From JAGSOU01 sp049974865 (lineage in GTDB: Bacteria > Pseudomonadota > Alphaproteobacteria > Rhodobacterales > Rhodobacteraceae), in contig JBNGCX010000013.1 of assembly GCA_049974865.1 (NCBI GenBank), positions 6,727 through 70,726 on the forward strand: a DNA stretch of 64,000 bases, written 5' to 3'. Of the stretch, positions 43,385 through 51,955 are shown piece after piece; the stretch's first letter is position 1; every line of letters begins with the position of its first letter. The translations under genes were made by a program, and so were the position numbers. Below the pieces are notes generated by a model. That model worked only from the letters and a program-made list of their open reading frames with translations, made no database searches and had not been told where the DNA came from.

Positions 43385-45052
43385 ATGGAGAACCAGGCCG
43401 TGCAAACAGCAAGTTCTGATCTGACATGTCATGGCAATCGGCCCCGCGTTATTGCGCGTTTTGGTCTCCGATCTTCCCTGGTCCTGGCCGCCTGCATGTT
43501 GGGGATCGCCGCCCAGGCGCAATCCTCGCCCGCCGATCAGCGCGCGCAATACGACGCCGTCAGGCCGAAATCCATCATCGAGTTGCAGCCCTTCCGTACC
43601 GAACAGTCGACCAATCTTCCGGGGTCGGGCGCGGTGGTGCGGCTGATCTCGCTCAACCCCGCGGTCAATTCCTGGTTCCTCCTGCAGGTCGGCCGGGCCG
43701 GAGGCGGCCAACAGGAATATTATCACCTGGAAAACCCCAATCCCAAGGGGCAGAAGATTTCGCTGTCCTCCGGCCCGGCGCTCAAGCTGACCGGCGGCGG
43801 CGCCATGACATGCGCGCCTTGGCAAGGTCCGTCCGAGCTTGCCGCGGCGGTGGCGTCGCGCCGACCGTTTGCACCGATCTGCGGCGGGCGTCTGTATCTG
43901 CGCAACCGGGTGAGCGGGGCGACCCTCAGCGTGTCCCCCGGCGCACCGTCCGGCGGCGGCGGGCAAGCGTCCGGCGGGCCGCCCCCCGCGGCGCTCGCCT
44001 CGTCCGGTGGACGCCCGGCGATCGCCACGCGGATGGGGCTGGCACTGTCCGGAACGACCCCCGGCCAGATGACGATGGGGGCCTGGCACCCGGTTGCCGG
44101 TCTCGCCGGCATCTATGCCAGCGCCATACAGCCCAAGGCGATCAGCAAGGCGATCCTGCAGGGGCCGGGCACCGTGAACGCGCTGGATGGAGTGGAATTG
44201 GGGGCGACCGTCTACATGGTGGCCTTCGATCTGTCGCGCTATGATCTCGGCTATGCGGTTGGGACGCAGGAGCCGGGCCTGGGATGGTCGTCGCGCCCGC
44301 CGGCCTCGGTGCGGGCCCGCGGGCTGCCGGGGCCGGATGGCGTCGGCTCGCCCGCGCCCCTGGTCCCGCTCGGCATGGTCAGCCCCGGTTTGGCGGGCCG
44401 CACGGTGGCCACTTTCGCCGGCGGGTTCAAGCGGCATCACGGGGCCTTCAGATCGGGGCCGTTCGCGGCGGTCAACGGCGGGTCGCATTACGGCTTCGTC
44501 GAGCAGGGCGTGATCTTCAGCAAGCTTCAGCCCGGCCTTTCGACCCTGTTCGTGCTGAACAACGGCCAGATCCAGATGAAGACCTGGACAAGTTCGGACA
44601 ACAAGCTGCTGCCCAAGATCAGGTTCGCGCGGCAGAACGGCGTTCCGTTGATCGAGGGCGGCGTTCCCGGCCGCTACGTGACGCAATGGGGGGCGGGCAA
44701 CTGGTCGGGGTCGGCCGAGGCCAAGCTGCGCACGCTGCGTGCGGGCGCCTGCATGCTTGGCAAGGGACGTAAACGCCACCTCGTCTATGCCTATTTTCCG
44801 GCCGCCACGCCGTCGGCCATGGCGCGGACGTTCCAGGCCTATGGCTGCGACTATGCCATGTTGCTGGACATGAACGCGCCGGAGCTCACCTATCTCGCGC
44901 TTTACGTCAACAGCGGCGGCAAGACCTACATCCAGCACATGGTGCCCCAGATGGCCGCCTCGGACAGAAGGGGCGGTGCCGGCGTGGTTCCGAAATTCCT
45001 CGGGTCTACCGACACCCGCGATATGTTCTACATCCTGCGGAAAGGCCGCTGA
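43385..45052 (+). CDS. Exported protein with phosphodiester-glycosidase-like C-terminal region
   Basis: 555 residues. A signal peptide-like hydrophobic stretch (SLVLAACMLGIAAQA) ends near residue 45. A Gly/Pro/Ser-rich linker (about 180-205) separates an N-terminal domain from a C-terminal region with ATFAGGFKRHHGAFRSG, VIEGG-type turn (PLIEGGVPGRYVTQWGAGNW) and an ending block AMARTFQAYGCDYAMLLDMN. That order recalls DUF2233/NAGPA phosphodiester glycosidases, but the usual DGG motif near the end is replaced by LDMNAPE. Function is not established. No operon partner. Confidence 0.6.
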   Translation: MENQAVQTASSDLTCHGNRPRVIARFGLRSSLVLAACMLGIAAQAQSSPADQRAQYDAVRPKSIIELQPFRTEQSTNLPGSGAVVRLISLNPAVNSWFLLQVGRAGGGQQEYYHLENPNPKGQKISLSSGPALKLTGGGAMTCAPWQGPSELAAAVASRRPFAPICGGRLYLRNRVSGATLSVSPGAPSGGGGQASGGPPPAALASSGGRPAIATRMGLALSGTTPGQMTMGAWHPVAGLAGIYASAIQPKAISKAILQGPGTVNALDGVELGATVYMVAFDLSRYDLGYAVGTQEPGLGWSSRPPASVRARGLPGPDGVGSPAPLVPLGMVSPGLAGRTVATFAGGFKRHHGAFRSGPFAAVNGGSHYGFVEQGVIFSKLQPGLSTLFVLNNGQIQMKTWTSSDNKLLPKIRFARQNGVPLIEGGVPGRYVTQWGAGNWSGSAEAKLRTLRAGACMLGKGRKRHLVYAYFPAATPSAMARTFQAYGCDYAMLLDMNAPELTYLALYVNSGGKTYIQHMVPQMAASDRRGGAGVVPKFLGSTDTRDMFYILRKGR

Positions 45053-45477
45053 CCGCGATCAGGAGGTCCGCCCCTCCACTTGCGACAGCAGGTTCGTGCG
45101 GCCGGAGATTCGGCAGTGTCCCGGCCGGGCGCGATGGCGCGGGTCATGCCGTTCCCAGCGCGGGCGGTCATGGCCGTGCCGTCCGATTGGTCAACGCCCC
45201 GGAGTGTTGCCCGGTTCTTGGGCAATCTCGCCCGATGCCTGCGTTTTCGAGGGCGGAGATATGGAAGCCTGCCCATTTGCGCCGCAGTCTGAGGGCGCAG
45301 GGCGTCTAGGGTTCCGCCTCACCCCCGAGGCCAGGTCCGAGAGATGTCGCCCATGCGGCAAACCCCGCGCGGGTACACGGCGGGCCAAAGTTCCGGGAGA
45401 GCACTGGGCCTGTTCTCTTTGTTCCGCCAGCAGACCGGCAAGATCCATTCGGCGGAACGCAATGGGGAGCATGCGAC
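45053..45477. other. Intergenic region, no gene seen
   Basis: 425 bases upstream of the truncated binding-protein gene. No convincing frame or structure was found; it may contain the old promoter of that gene. Confidence 0.45.
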
Positions 45478-45831
45478 ATGCTGAAATCCACGATCCTTTC
45501 CGCCGCCGTTCAGGCCGCGGCCCTTGGCGCGCCGGCCATGGCCGAACAGAAAACCGAGTTCACGCTGGCCTGGTCGAGCCATGCCGGCTGGATGCCCAGG
45601 GGTCATCTGGAAAGCTCAAGGCTGATGAACGAATGGGCCGAGAAATGCGGAATCGATGTCGAGATCGTGCAGGTCAACGACTACATCGAGTCGATCAACC
45701 AAAACACCGCCGGCGCCTTCGACGGCGTCTCGGCCACCAACATGTCCCTGATCTACGCGTTGATGGATGAGAAGAACATCCTCGACATCCGCAATTGCCT
45801 TGCAGCAAAGAAAGAGGAGTCGGAAAAATGA
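45478..45831 (+). pseudogene. Truncated ABC-type substrate-binding protein gene
   Basis: 117 residues. A signal peptide (ending PAMA) is followed by KTEFTLAWSSHAGWMPRGHL, NEWAEKCGIDVEIVQVNDYI and ESINQNTAGAFDGVSATNM, the N-terminus of the nitrate/sulfonate-type binding proteins found with urea-related uptake genes. These run to about 350 residues; here the similarity stops after ATNM, and the last 28 residues (LMDEKNILDIRNCLAAKKEE) belong to something else, probably a deletion junction. No permease or ATPase follows. It overlaps the next small gene by four bases. Confidence 0.65.
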
Positions 45832-45995
45832 AACACATCACCGCGGGCCTGATCGCCCTGACCCCGGTTGCCGCGACCGCCCACGAGGCCGGCAGCCATG
45901 CCCCGCATCTTCACCCGCATGGCGGCGAGGTGATCCTGGCCGCCCTCGCCGTCATCGCCGCGGGCGCCGGCCTGTACCGGATGTCGCGCCGCTGA
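45828..45995 (+). CDS. Small His-rich membrane peptide
   Basis: 55 residues. MKHITAGLIALTPVAATAHE looks like a signal peptide, then a short segment rich in histidine (HEAGSHAPHLHPHGGE), then one membrane helix (VILAALAVIAAGAGLY) ending in RMSRR. The mature peptide would be a His-rich periplasmic stub anchored by one helix, perhaps metal-binding. GGAGTCGGAAAA precedes the ATG, which overlaps the previous stop. The original upstream partner may be lost in the deletion. Family not recognised. Confidence 0.6.
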   Translation: MKHITAGLIALTPVAATAHEAGSHAPHLHPHGGEVILAALAVIAAGAGLYRMSRR

Positions 45996-46066
45996 GGCAC
46001 TGCGAAACGGAAACGCCGGGATGAGGCGCGCGCCGCCTCATCCCGCTGCGATGGGCGCCTTGCGCC

Positions 46067-46378
46067 TCAGCCGAGGGGCGAGAACGCCGCGGGCTGCAGA
46101 AAGACACTTTCCTGGTAGTCCAGATAGGGCAGGATCTTGGGAACGAAGGCCTGCCACTCCGCATCCGAGCCCAGCTTGACGCGTTGCACCGTGCGGTGGG
46201 CGTAGTCGTCATAGGCCCAGAGGAACACGACAGAGTTCAGCGGGCCGCTATCCGTCACCCAGCATCCCACCAGCTTGGCGTATTTCGTGATGATGGGCAG
46301 CCCTTCGGCCTCGTAGAGCTTCAGGAATTCGGGGGCCTTGCCGGCGGTGATGCGATAGGTGCGTTTTTCGTAGATCAT
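46067..46378 (-). CDS. NIPSNAP family protein
   Basis: 103 residues. MIYEKRTYRITAGKAPEFLK and LYEAEGLPIITKYAKLVGCW, then VVFLWAYDDYAHRTVQRV, are the NIPSNAP pattern with a dimeric alpha-beta barrel fold. Bacterial members are often found in catabolic clusters, role unknown. It is divergent from the TetR gene; a palindrome-like site lies between them and a matching one before the ABC operon, so all may be one regulon. Confidence 0.88.
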   Translation of the reverse strand: MIYEKRTYRITAGKAPEFLKLYEAEGLPIITKYAKLVGCWVTDSGPLNSVVFLWAYDDYAHRTVQRVKLGSDAEWQAFVPKILPYLDYQESVFLQPAAFSPLG

Positions 46379-46466
46379 GTGTGTCTCGTTGGTTTGTGTT
46401 GGCGCGTCCGGAACGCGCTGTCGCGAAAAAGGCTATTCGCTTCATCCCCGGATGTGCAATAGATAA

Positions 46467-46482
46467 GTCTTCGTTTGACGAC
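46467..46482. promoter_or_regulatory. Candidate TetR operator in the NIPSNAP/TetR gap
   Basis: GTCTTCGTTTGACGAC matches the perfect palindrome GTCGTCAATTGACGAC (47382-47397) at 13 of 16 positions. The right half TTGACGACAA is identical up to its last bases. It lies 89 bases upstream of the NIPSNAP start on the minus strand. Confidence 0.6.
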
Positions 46483-46580
46483 AAAACTCGGACATGGTTT
46501 AACAGCACGCCCGGCAACACGCCTTGGCGCCATTGATCGAATGGGCTAAGGCAGGTCGCGGCCGAAGAAGAGGTGTTGGC

Positions 46581-47279
46581 GTGAAGGCAAAATCCGATGC
46601 ACTGAGGAAGACGAAGCGCCAGGCCGGCGGCGGCAAGAAGGAGCCCGCCAGCGGCTCGGGGCGGCTGCCGCATGCCGAGCGGAGGGCGCAGATCCTCGAG
46701 ACCGCATCGGATTTCTTCGCCGAGAACGGGCTGACCGGGCAGACGCGGCGTCTGGCCGATGCCTGCGGCGTGTCGCAGCGGCTTCTCTACAGGTTCTTCC
46801 CGACCAAGGAGGACCTGTTGTCCGAGGTGTACCGGCAGGAAATCCTCGGGGCCTTCAAGGCCGGCTGGTTCGTGGATCTGCAGGACCGCAGCATCCCGGT
46901 CGAAGAGCGCTTCACCCGGTTCTACGAGGACTATCTGGACACAACCTTGACGCGCAAATGGCTGCGCCTGTTCCTTTATGCCTCGCTTTCGGATGAATCG
47001 ATGGCGCCCGATTACATCGCGAGCATCGTGACCCAGCTTCTCGAGGTGCTGATGCGCGAGGCGGCGCATGAGCTGGATGTCCGGCTGCCCGAGGAGCGGG
47101 AGGCCATCCACGAGATGGCCTGGACGCTGCACGGCTCGATCTCGCACTATGCGATCCGTCGCCACATCTACAAGGCAAGCTGGCAAATCCCCGAAAAAAG
47201 CGTCGTCGCCATGCATGTGCGCATGTTCCTGGCGGGCTTTGCCCCGATGGTCGAGGCCTTTTCCGCCGACCGTTCCTGA
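46581..47279 (+). CDS. TetR family transcriptional regulator
   Basis: 232 residues from GTG 46581, which follows AGAAGAGGTGTTGGC; the frame is open upstream. A charged Lys/Gly/Ser leader of about 30 residues precedes the TetR helix-turn-helix (ERRAQILETASDFFAENGLT, then RLADACGVSQRLLYRFFPTK). The ligand domain is unrelated to any named subgroup I know. It lies between the NIPSNAP gene and the ABC/molybdenum-hydroxylase operon, with near-identical palindromes on both sides. Confidence 0.9.
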   Translation: MKAKSDALRKTKRQAGGGKKEPASGSGRLPHAERRAQILETASDFFAENGLTGQTRRLADACGVSQRLLYRFFPTKEDLLSEVYRQEILGAFKAGWFVDLQDRSIPVEERFTRFYEDYLDTTLTRKWLRLFLYASLSDESMAPDYIASIVTQLLEVLMREAAHELDVRLPEEREAIHEMAWTLHGSISHYAIRRHIYKASWQIPEKSVVAMHVRMFLAGFAPMVEAFSADRS

Positions 47280-47381
47280 AGCCGCGCGGCGGCTCCTCCA
47301 TATCTTGCGCAAATTTCCGGCTGCTCAGCCGCGGCGGCGGGCCGTCCGGTCAAAAAAGCAGCAATTTGGAGCGCGACAAAA

Positions 47382-47397
47382 GTCGTCAATTGACGAC
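47382..47397. promoter_or_regulatory. Perfect 16-bp palindrome upstream of the ABC operon
   Basis: GTCGTCAATTGACGAC is a perfect palindrome, 122 bases before the binding-protein ATG. Its near-copy lies at 46467-46482. A second inverted repeat, ACCTACG/CGTAGGT, is at 47415-47433. Both are in the only sizeable gap before the operon. Confidence 0.7.
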
Positions 47398-47518
47398 AAG
47401 CGAATCCCGCACTAACCTACGATTCCCGTAGGTCATCTGACCTTGCGGCAGGGATGGTTGCTCGCGGTGCGTCGTGGACGCGGCAGCGGGGCCGGACAGA
47501 ACAACAGGGGACTAGCAA

Positions 47519-48847
47519 ATGTCACGCATCATCAAATCGCATATCGGTCGGCGGGATTTCCTGCGGACCTCGGCAGCGGCGGGCGCGGTGGCGCTGGCGG
47601 CTCCGGCGCGCATCGCTTCGGCCCAGGGCCAGGCGATCAACATGCACGCGTGGTCGGCGGCCGTCGACACGGTGCAAAGCCACCTCAACGCCTTCACTGA
47701 CTCCACGGGCATTCCCGTGAACTACGGCAACTCGCCCTGGGCACAGTACCGCGAGGGCATGGTCACCAAGTTCGTCGGCGGCGCGCCGCTGGACATGATG
47801 TGGGTGTCCGACGCCTGGCTGCCCGAATGGGCCGAGGCGGGCTGGATCTCGCCCATCGACGACTACGACTTCCTGATGGCCTACAATGACGAGGCCGAGG
47901 ATTTCTGCACCGACTCGATGACCTATAACGGCCGCCAGTACGGCCTGACCTACTACACCGACTTCATGGCCTTCCTCTACGACGAGGAGAAGCTGAAGGA
48001 GGCCGGCTTCGACGCGCCGCCGGCGACCTGGGACGAGGTGGTCGAGCAGTCGCTGGTGATGAAGGAAAAGGGCATCTCGGAATACCCGATGATGCTGGCC
48101 ATGGCCCAGGAAAGCTGGCTGATCGAGTTCATGGCGTCGCTGGTCTATTCGCATGGCGGCCGCTTCACCGACGATGCCGGCATGTCCATCATGCAGCACG
48201 ACAAGGACGGCGCGGTCGAAGCCCTGCAGTGGGTCGTGGACGCGGTGAACAAGCACGGCATCGTGTCGCCCGCCTGCGTCGAGACCGGCGAGCTGTCGGG
48301 GCTCAAGGCCTTCGCCTCGGGCAACCACGCCTTCGCCATGGTCGCGAAATACCGCCTGCGCATGCTCAATGATCCCGAGCAGTCCCAGATCGCCGGCAAC
48401 GTCAAGCAGGCGCTGATGCCCAAGGGCGCCAATGGCGACCACAACACCGTGGGCTGGATGCGCTTCCACGGCATGGCCACCCAGTCGCGGCAGGACGAGC
48501 AGCGCGCCGAGAACACGGCCAAGCTGATCGAATGGTTCGGCGGCAAGGCCGATGGTGAGTACAAGTTCCAGAAGTTGCTGTTCCTGGATATCGGCGCAGG
48601 CTTCGGCGTGAAGCCGCTGTTCGACGATCCCGACATCCGCGCGGCCTACGGCAAATATGGCGACGTCGACATCATCAAGGCGCAGCAGGCCCTGGCCCTG
48701 AAGAAGGACGTGGTCACGCCCTGGTTCGGCGAATGGAGCGAGACCAACGGCTCCGCCTGGCAGTCGGCGATCCTCGGCAACACCGACGCGGTTTCGGCGA
48801 TCCAGAAATCGGCCGAGCTGTGGGATGAGCTGAAAGAAAGCTACTGA
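47519..48847 (+). CDS. Extracellular solute-binding protein, carbohydrate-type ABC transporter
   Basis: 442 residues. The leader SHIGRRDFLRTSAAAGAVAL has the twin-arginine consensus (R-R-D-F-L), so it is probably exported folded by Tat. The mature part is of the family 1 (sugar/glycerol-phosphate/polyamine-like) type: MWVSDAWLPEWAEAGWISPI and YGLTYYTDFMAFLYDEEKLK. The ligand is not known; since a Cox-type oxidoreductase and an amidohydrolase follow, it need not be a sugar. It starts an operon of ten genes. Confidence 0.92.
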   Translation: MSRIIKSHIGRRDFLRTSAAAGAVALAAPARIASAQGQAINMHAWSAAVDTVQSHLNAFTDSTGIPVNYGNSPWAQYREGMVTKFVGGAPLDMMWVSDAWLPEWAEAGWISPIDDYDFLMAYNDEAEDFCTDSMTYNGRQYGLTYYTDFMAFLYDEEKLKEAGFDAPPATWDEVVEQSLVMKEKGISEYPMMLAMAQESWLIEFMASLVYSHGGRFTDDAGMSIMQHDKDGAVEALQWVVDAVNKHGIVSPACVETGELSGLKAFASGNHAFAMVAKYRLRMLNDPEQSQIAGNVKQALMPKGANGDHNTVGWMRFHGMATQSRQDEQRAENTAKLIEWFGGKADGEYKFQKLLFLDIGAGFGVKPLFDDPDIRAAYGKYGDVDIIKAQQALALKKDVVTPWFGEWSETNGSAWQSAILGNTDAVSAIQKSAELWDELKESY

Positions 48848-48865
48848 GGCTGACCAACATCGCGT

Positions 48866-48898
48866 CCGGCGCAGGGTGAGCCCTGCGCCGGGTGTTTT
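48866..48898 (+). terminator. Intercistronic hairpin after the binding-protein gene
   Basis: CCGGCGCAGGG (48866-48876) pairs perfectly with CCCTGCGCCGG (48881-48891), loop TGAG, followed by GTGTTTT. It fits a partial terminator or a 3' stabiliser that lets the binding protein be made in excess over the permeases. Confidence 0.75.
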
Positions 48899-48939
48899 CA
48901 CGGGGTCCCCTGTGCGGGGGAAGAGGCAGGACGAAACAC

Positions 48940-49860
48940 GTGACAGATGTCGTGAATCCACCATCGGGCAGGCGGCGCATGCGCCACATGTTCGGTTATG
49001 AAGAACGCAGCGCCGCGCTGTTTCTGGCGCCGGTCATGGCGGTGCTCATGGGGGTCGCGGTCTTCCCGATCCTCTATTCGCTCTATCTCAGCTTCTTCCG
49101 GATCAAGCTGACGCGCCCGAACCGCACGCCCTTCGTGTGGTTCGAGAACTACACCGACCTGTTCACCAACGACCTGTTCTGGGTCTCGGTCGCGCGCACC
49201 GTGACCTTCTCGGTGGTCTCGGTGACGGCGATCGCGGTGATCGCGCTGCTGGTTTCGCTGCTGCTGAACCAGAATTTCCGCGGCCGCCGGGTGCTCTCGA
49301 CAATCCTGCTGGTGCCCTGGGCCATTCCCTATGTCGCCAACGCGCTGATGTGGAAATGGATCTACGATTCCGGCTACGGCGCGCTGAACGGGGTTCTCTA
49401 CCAACTGGATTTCATCGACAAGTACATGATCTGGCTGGGGGACCAGGACAAGACGATCTTCCTGATCGCCAACGCCTTCGTCTGGAAAGAGGTGCCGCTG
49501 GCCACCATCCTGCTGCTGGTGTCGCTGAAGGCGATCCCCTCCGACCTCTACCAGGCCGCGCGCGTCGACGGGGCCTCCGTCTGGCAGCGCTTCATCCATG
49601 TCACGCTGCCCGCGATGAAACCCGGCTTCATGCTGGTCATGATCTACGAGACGATGATGGCGATCCGGCATTTCGACCTGTTCTTCATCCTCACCGAGGG
49701 CGGGCCGGGTGACGCCAGCCACGTGCTGTCCTGGCACATCTACGTCGAGACGTTCCGCAACCTGTCCTTCGGCAGCGGCGCGGCCATGTCCTACGTGCTG
49801 GCGCTGGTCACCTTCGCGCTGTCCTACACCTTTATCCGCACCCTTGGCCGGAAGGTTTGA
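48940..49860 (+). CDS. ABC transporter permease (MalF-type)
   Basis: 306 residues, six membrane helices starting at about residue 27. The EAA loop reads YQAARVDGASVWQRFIHVTL (about residues 205-224), the ATPase contact of carbohydrate-type permeases. The GTG at 48940 has AGAGGCAGG in front; no better start lies inside. It ends 2 bases before the next permease. Confidence 0.92.
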   Translation: MTDVVNPPSGRRRMRHMFGYEERSAALFLAPVMAVLMGVAVFPILYSLYLSFFRIKLTRPNRTPFVWFENYTDLFTNDLFWVSVARTVTFSVVSVTAIAVIALLVSLLLNQNFRGRRVLSTILLVPWAIPYVANALMWKWIYDSGYGALNGVLYQLDFIDKYMIWLGDQDKTIFLIANAFVWKEVPLATILLLVSLKAIPSDLYQAARVDGASVWQRFIHVTLPAMKPGFMLVMIYETMMAIRHFDLFFILTEGGPGDASHVLSWHIYVETFRNLSFGSGAAMSYVLALVTFALSYTFIRTLGRKV

Positions 49861-49862
49861 GC

Positions 49863-50825
49863 ATGTCCGACAAAACGCTGACCCGATCCGGCGGGATCGA
49901 CTACCGCCGCCGCCAGCGCCTGGCGCGGCTGGCGCAGAACCTGGTGATCCTCGGCGGCGCCATCGTGCTGGCAATCTACGTGCTGGCGCCGGTGACCTGG
50001 CTGGTCTCCTCGTCCTTCCAGACCGAGGCCGAGATCGTCTCGGTCCCGCCGCACTGGATCCCCGAAGAGCCCACGATGCAGAACTTCGAGGCGATCTTCA
50101 GCGCCACCGAGGAAGAAGAGATCACCTACGAGACCCGCAGCGGGCAGGACCCGGCCTCGGGCGGGTTCATCCCCTCGACGGCCAAGAACCTGCTGCCGGC
50201 GATGTGGAACAGCTTCCTCGTGGCGACGCTGGTGGTGATCCTCAACTTGCTGGTGGGGGTGCCCGCGGCCTATGCGCTGGCCAAGATCCGGTTCTGGGGG
50301 CGCGATGCCTCGGTCTATTTCATCCTGATCACGCGGGTGATCCCGGACATCGCGCTGGTGGTGCCGTTCTTCCTGGTGATCAAGAACCTCGGGATGCTGG
50401 ACACGATCGGCTCGCTGGTGCTGACCTACCTGGCGGTGACCGTGCCCTTCACGGTATTCATCCTGGTGCAGTATTTCGAGGGCCTGCCCGACGAGCTGGA
50501 CAAGGCCGCGCGCGTCGATGGCTGCTCGCGCTTCCAGGCGCTGGTGCGGGTGTTCCTGCCGCTGTCGCTGCCCTCGCTGGTGGCGGTGGTGCTGTTCACC
50601 TTCCTGACCAGTTGGAACGAGTTCCTGCTGGCCCTGATGTTCACCCAGACCGAGGCCTCGCAGACGCTGCCCATCGTGCTGGCGGCCTTTACCTCGGACT
50701 TCACCATCAGCTTCTCGTTCATCAACGCTGCGGGCGTGCTGGCCATCGTGCCGCCGATCATCGTGGCCGTGATTTTTGAACGCTACATCGTTTCCGGCCT
50801 GACCGCCGGCGCCGTCAAAGGCTAG
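49863..50825 (+). CDS. ABC transporter permease (MalG-type)
   Basis: 320 residues. The EAA-type loop is LDKAARVDGCSRFQALVRVF (about residues 214-233), placed late as in MalG-type proteins. A longer periplasmic loop (about 60-115) rich in Glu follows the first helix. It forms the heterodimeric channel with the preceding permease. Confidence 0.92.
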   Translation: MSDKTLTRSGGIDYRRRQRLARLAQNLVILGGAIVLAIYVLAPVTWLVSSSFQTEAEIVSVPPHWIPEEPTMQNFEAIFSATEEEEITYETRSGQDPASGGFIPSTAKNLLPAMWNSFLVATLVVILNLLVGVPAAYALAKIRFWGRDASVYFILITRVIPDIALVVPFFLVIKNLGMLDTIGSLVLTYLAVTVPFTVFILVQYFEGLPDELDKAARVDGCSRFQALVRVFLPLSLPSLVAVVLFTFLTSWNEFLLALMFTQTEASQTLPIVLAAFTSDFTISFSFINAAGVLAIVPPIIVAVIFERYIVSGLTAGAVKG

Positions 50826-50840
50826 GAAAGGAAAGACCCC

Positions 50841-51941
50841 GTGGCTCGTATCCGTTTCGAACACGTCGAGAAGAAATACGCCAACGGCTTCCACGCCGTG
50901 AAAGACCTCAATCTCGACATCCAGGACAAGGAGTTCCTGGTGCTGCTGGGCCCCTCGGGCTGCGGCAAGTCGACCACGCTGAACATGATCGCCGGCCTCG
51001 AAGAGGTCAGCGGCGGGCGGCTGATGTTCGACGACGAACTGGTCAACTACACGCCCCCGCACAAGCGCGACGTGGCCATGGTGTTCCAGAGCTACGCGCT
51101 CTACCCGCACAAGACGGTCTATGACAACATCGCCTTCGGCCTGCAGATGCGCAAAGCCCCGCGCGAAGAGATCGACCGCCGGGTGCGCGACGCGGCCGAG
51201 AAGCTGGAAATCGCCCATCTGCTGGACCGGCGCCCGTCGCAACTGTCGGGCGGCCAGCGCCAGCGCGTGGCGCTGGGCCGGGCGATGGTGCGCGAGCCCT
51301 CGGTCTTCCTGATGGACGAGCCGCTGTCGAACCTCGACGCCGCGCTGCGCATCTCGATGCGGGCCGAGATCAAGGAACTGCACCACGCGATGCAGACCAC
51401 CTTCGTCTACGTGACCCACGACCAGGCCGAGGCGCTGACGCTGGCCGACCGCATCGTGGTGATGCGCGATGGCGTGGTGCAGCAGGTGGGCAGCCCGGAT
51501 GACATCTACGAGCGTCCGCGCAACACCTTCGTGGCGTCGTTCCAGGGCAACCCGCCGATCAACTATATCGACGGCACGCTTGAGGTGACCGACAGCGCCA
51601 ATGCGCGTTTCGTGCGGGGCGACCTGTCGCTGGCGCTGCCGCCGGAGATCGCGGGCAAGCTGGCCGACAGCCAAGGCCGCGAGGTGCGCCTGGGCATCCG
51701 CGCCGAGGACGTGGACGAGACCGCGCAGGGCGGCGAGGGCTCGGTGATCCGGGGCAAGGTGAACTCGGTCCTGCCGGTGGGCTCGGACCAGTTTCTGGGC
51801 TTCGATTTCTACGGCGAGGAGCTGTTCTTCCGCGTGGGCAAGGACCTCAGCCACGCGCTGGGCGACGACGTGGCCCTGTCGGTGGACCTCAACCGTCTGC
51901 ATGTCTTCGACAAGGACAGCGGCCAATCCCTGATCTGGTAA
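50841..51941 (+). CDS. ABC transporter ATP-binding protein (MalK/UgpC-type)
   Basis: 366 residues. Walker A GPSGCGKSTTLNM, signature LSGGQRQRVALGRAM, Walker B SVFLMDEPLSNLDA and the switch His (YVTHDQAEA) are all present. A C-terminal MalK-type regulatory domain (about residues 240-366, VRLGIRAEDV) is intact. Start is GTG 50841 after AGGAAAGGAAAGACCCC. Confidence 0.95.
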   Translation: MARIRFEHVEKKYANGFHAVKDLNLDIQDKEFLVLLGPSGCGKSTTLNMIAGLEEVSGGRLMFDDELVNYTPPHKRDVAMVFQSYALYPHKTVYDNIAFGLQMRKAPREEIDRRVRDAAEKLEIAHLLDRRPSQLSGGQRQRVALGRAMVREPSVFLMDEPLSNLDAALRISMRAEIKELHHAMQTTFVYVTHDQAEALTLADRIVVMRDGVVQQVGSPDDIYERPRNTFVASFQGNPPINYIDGTLEVTDSANARFVRGDLSLALPPEIAGKLADSQGREVRLGIRAEDVDETAQGGEGSVIRGKVNSVLPVGSDQFLGFDFYGEELFFRVGKDLSHALGDDVALSVDLNRLHVFDKDSGQSLIW

Positions 51942-51955
51942 CGGAGCGCCCCGCG

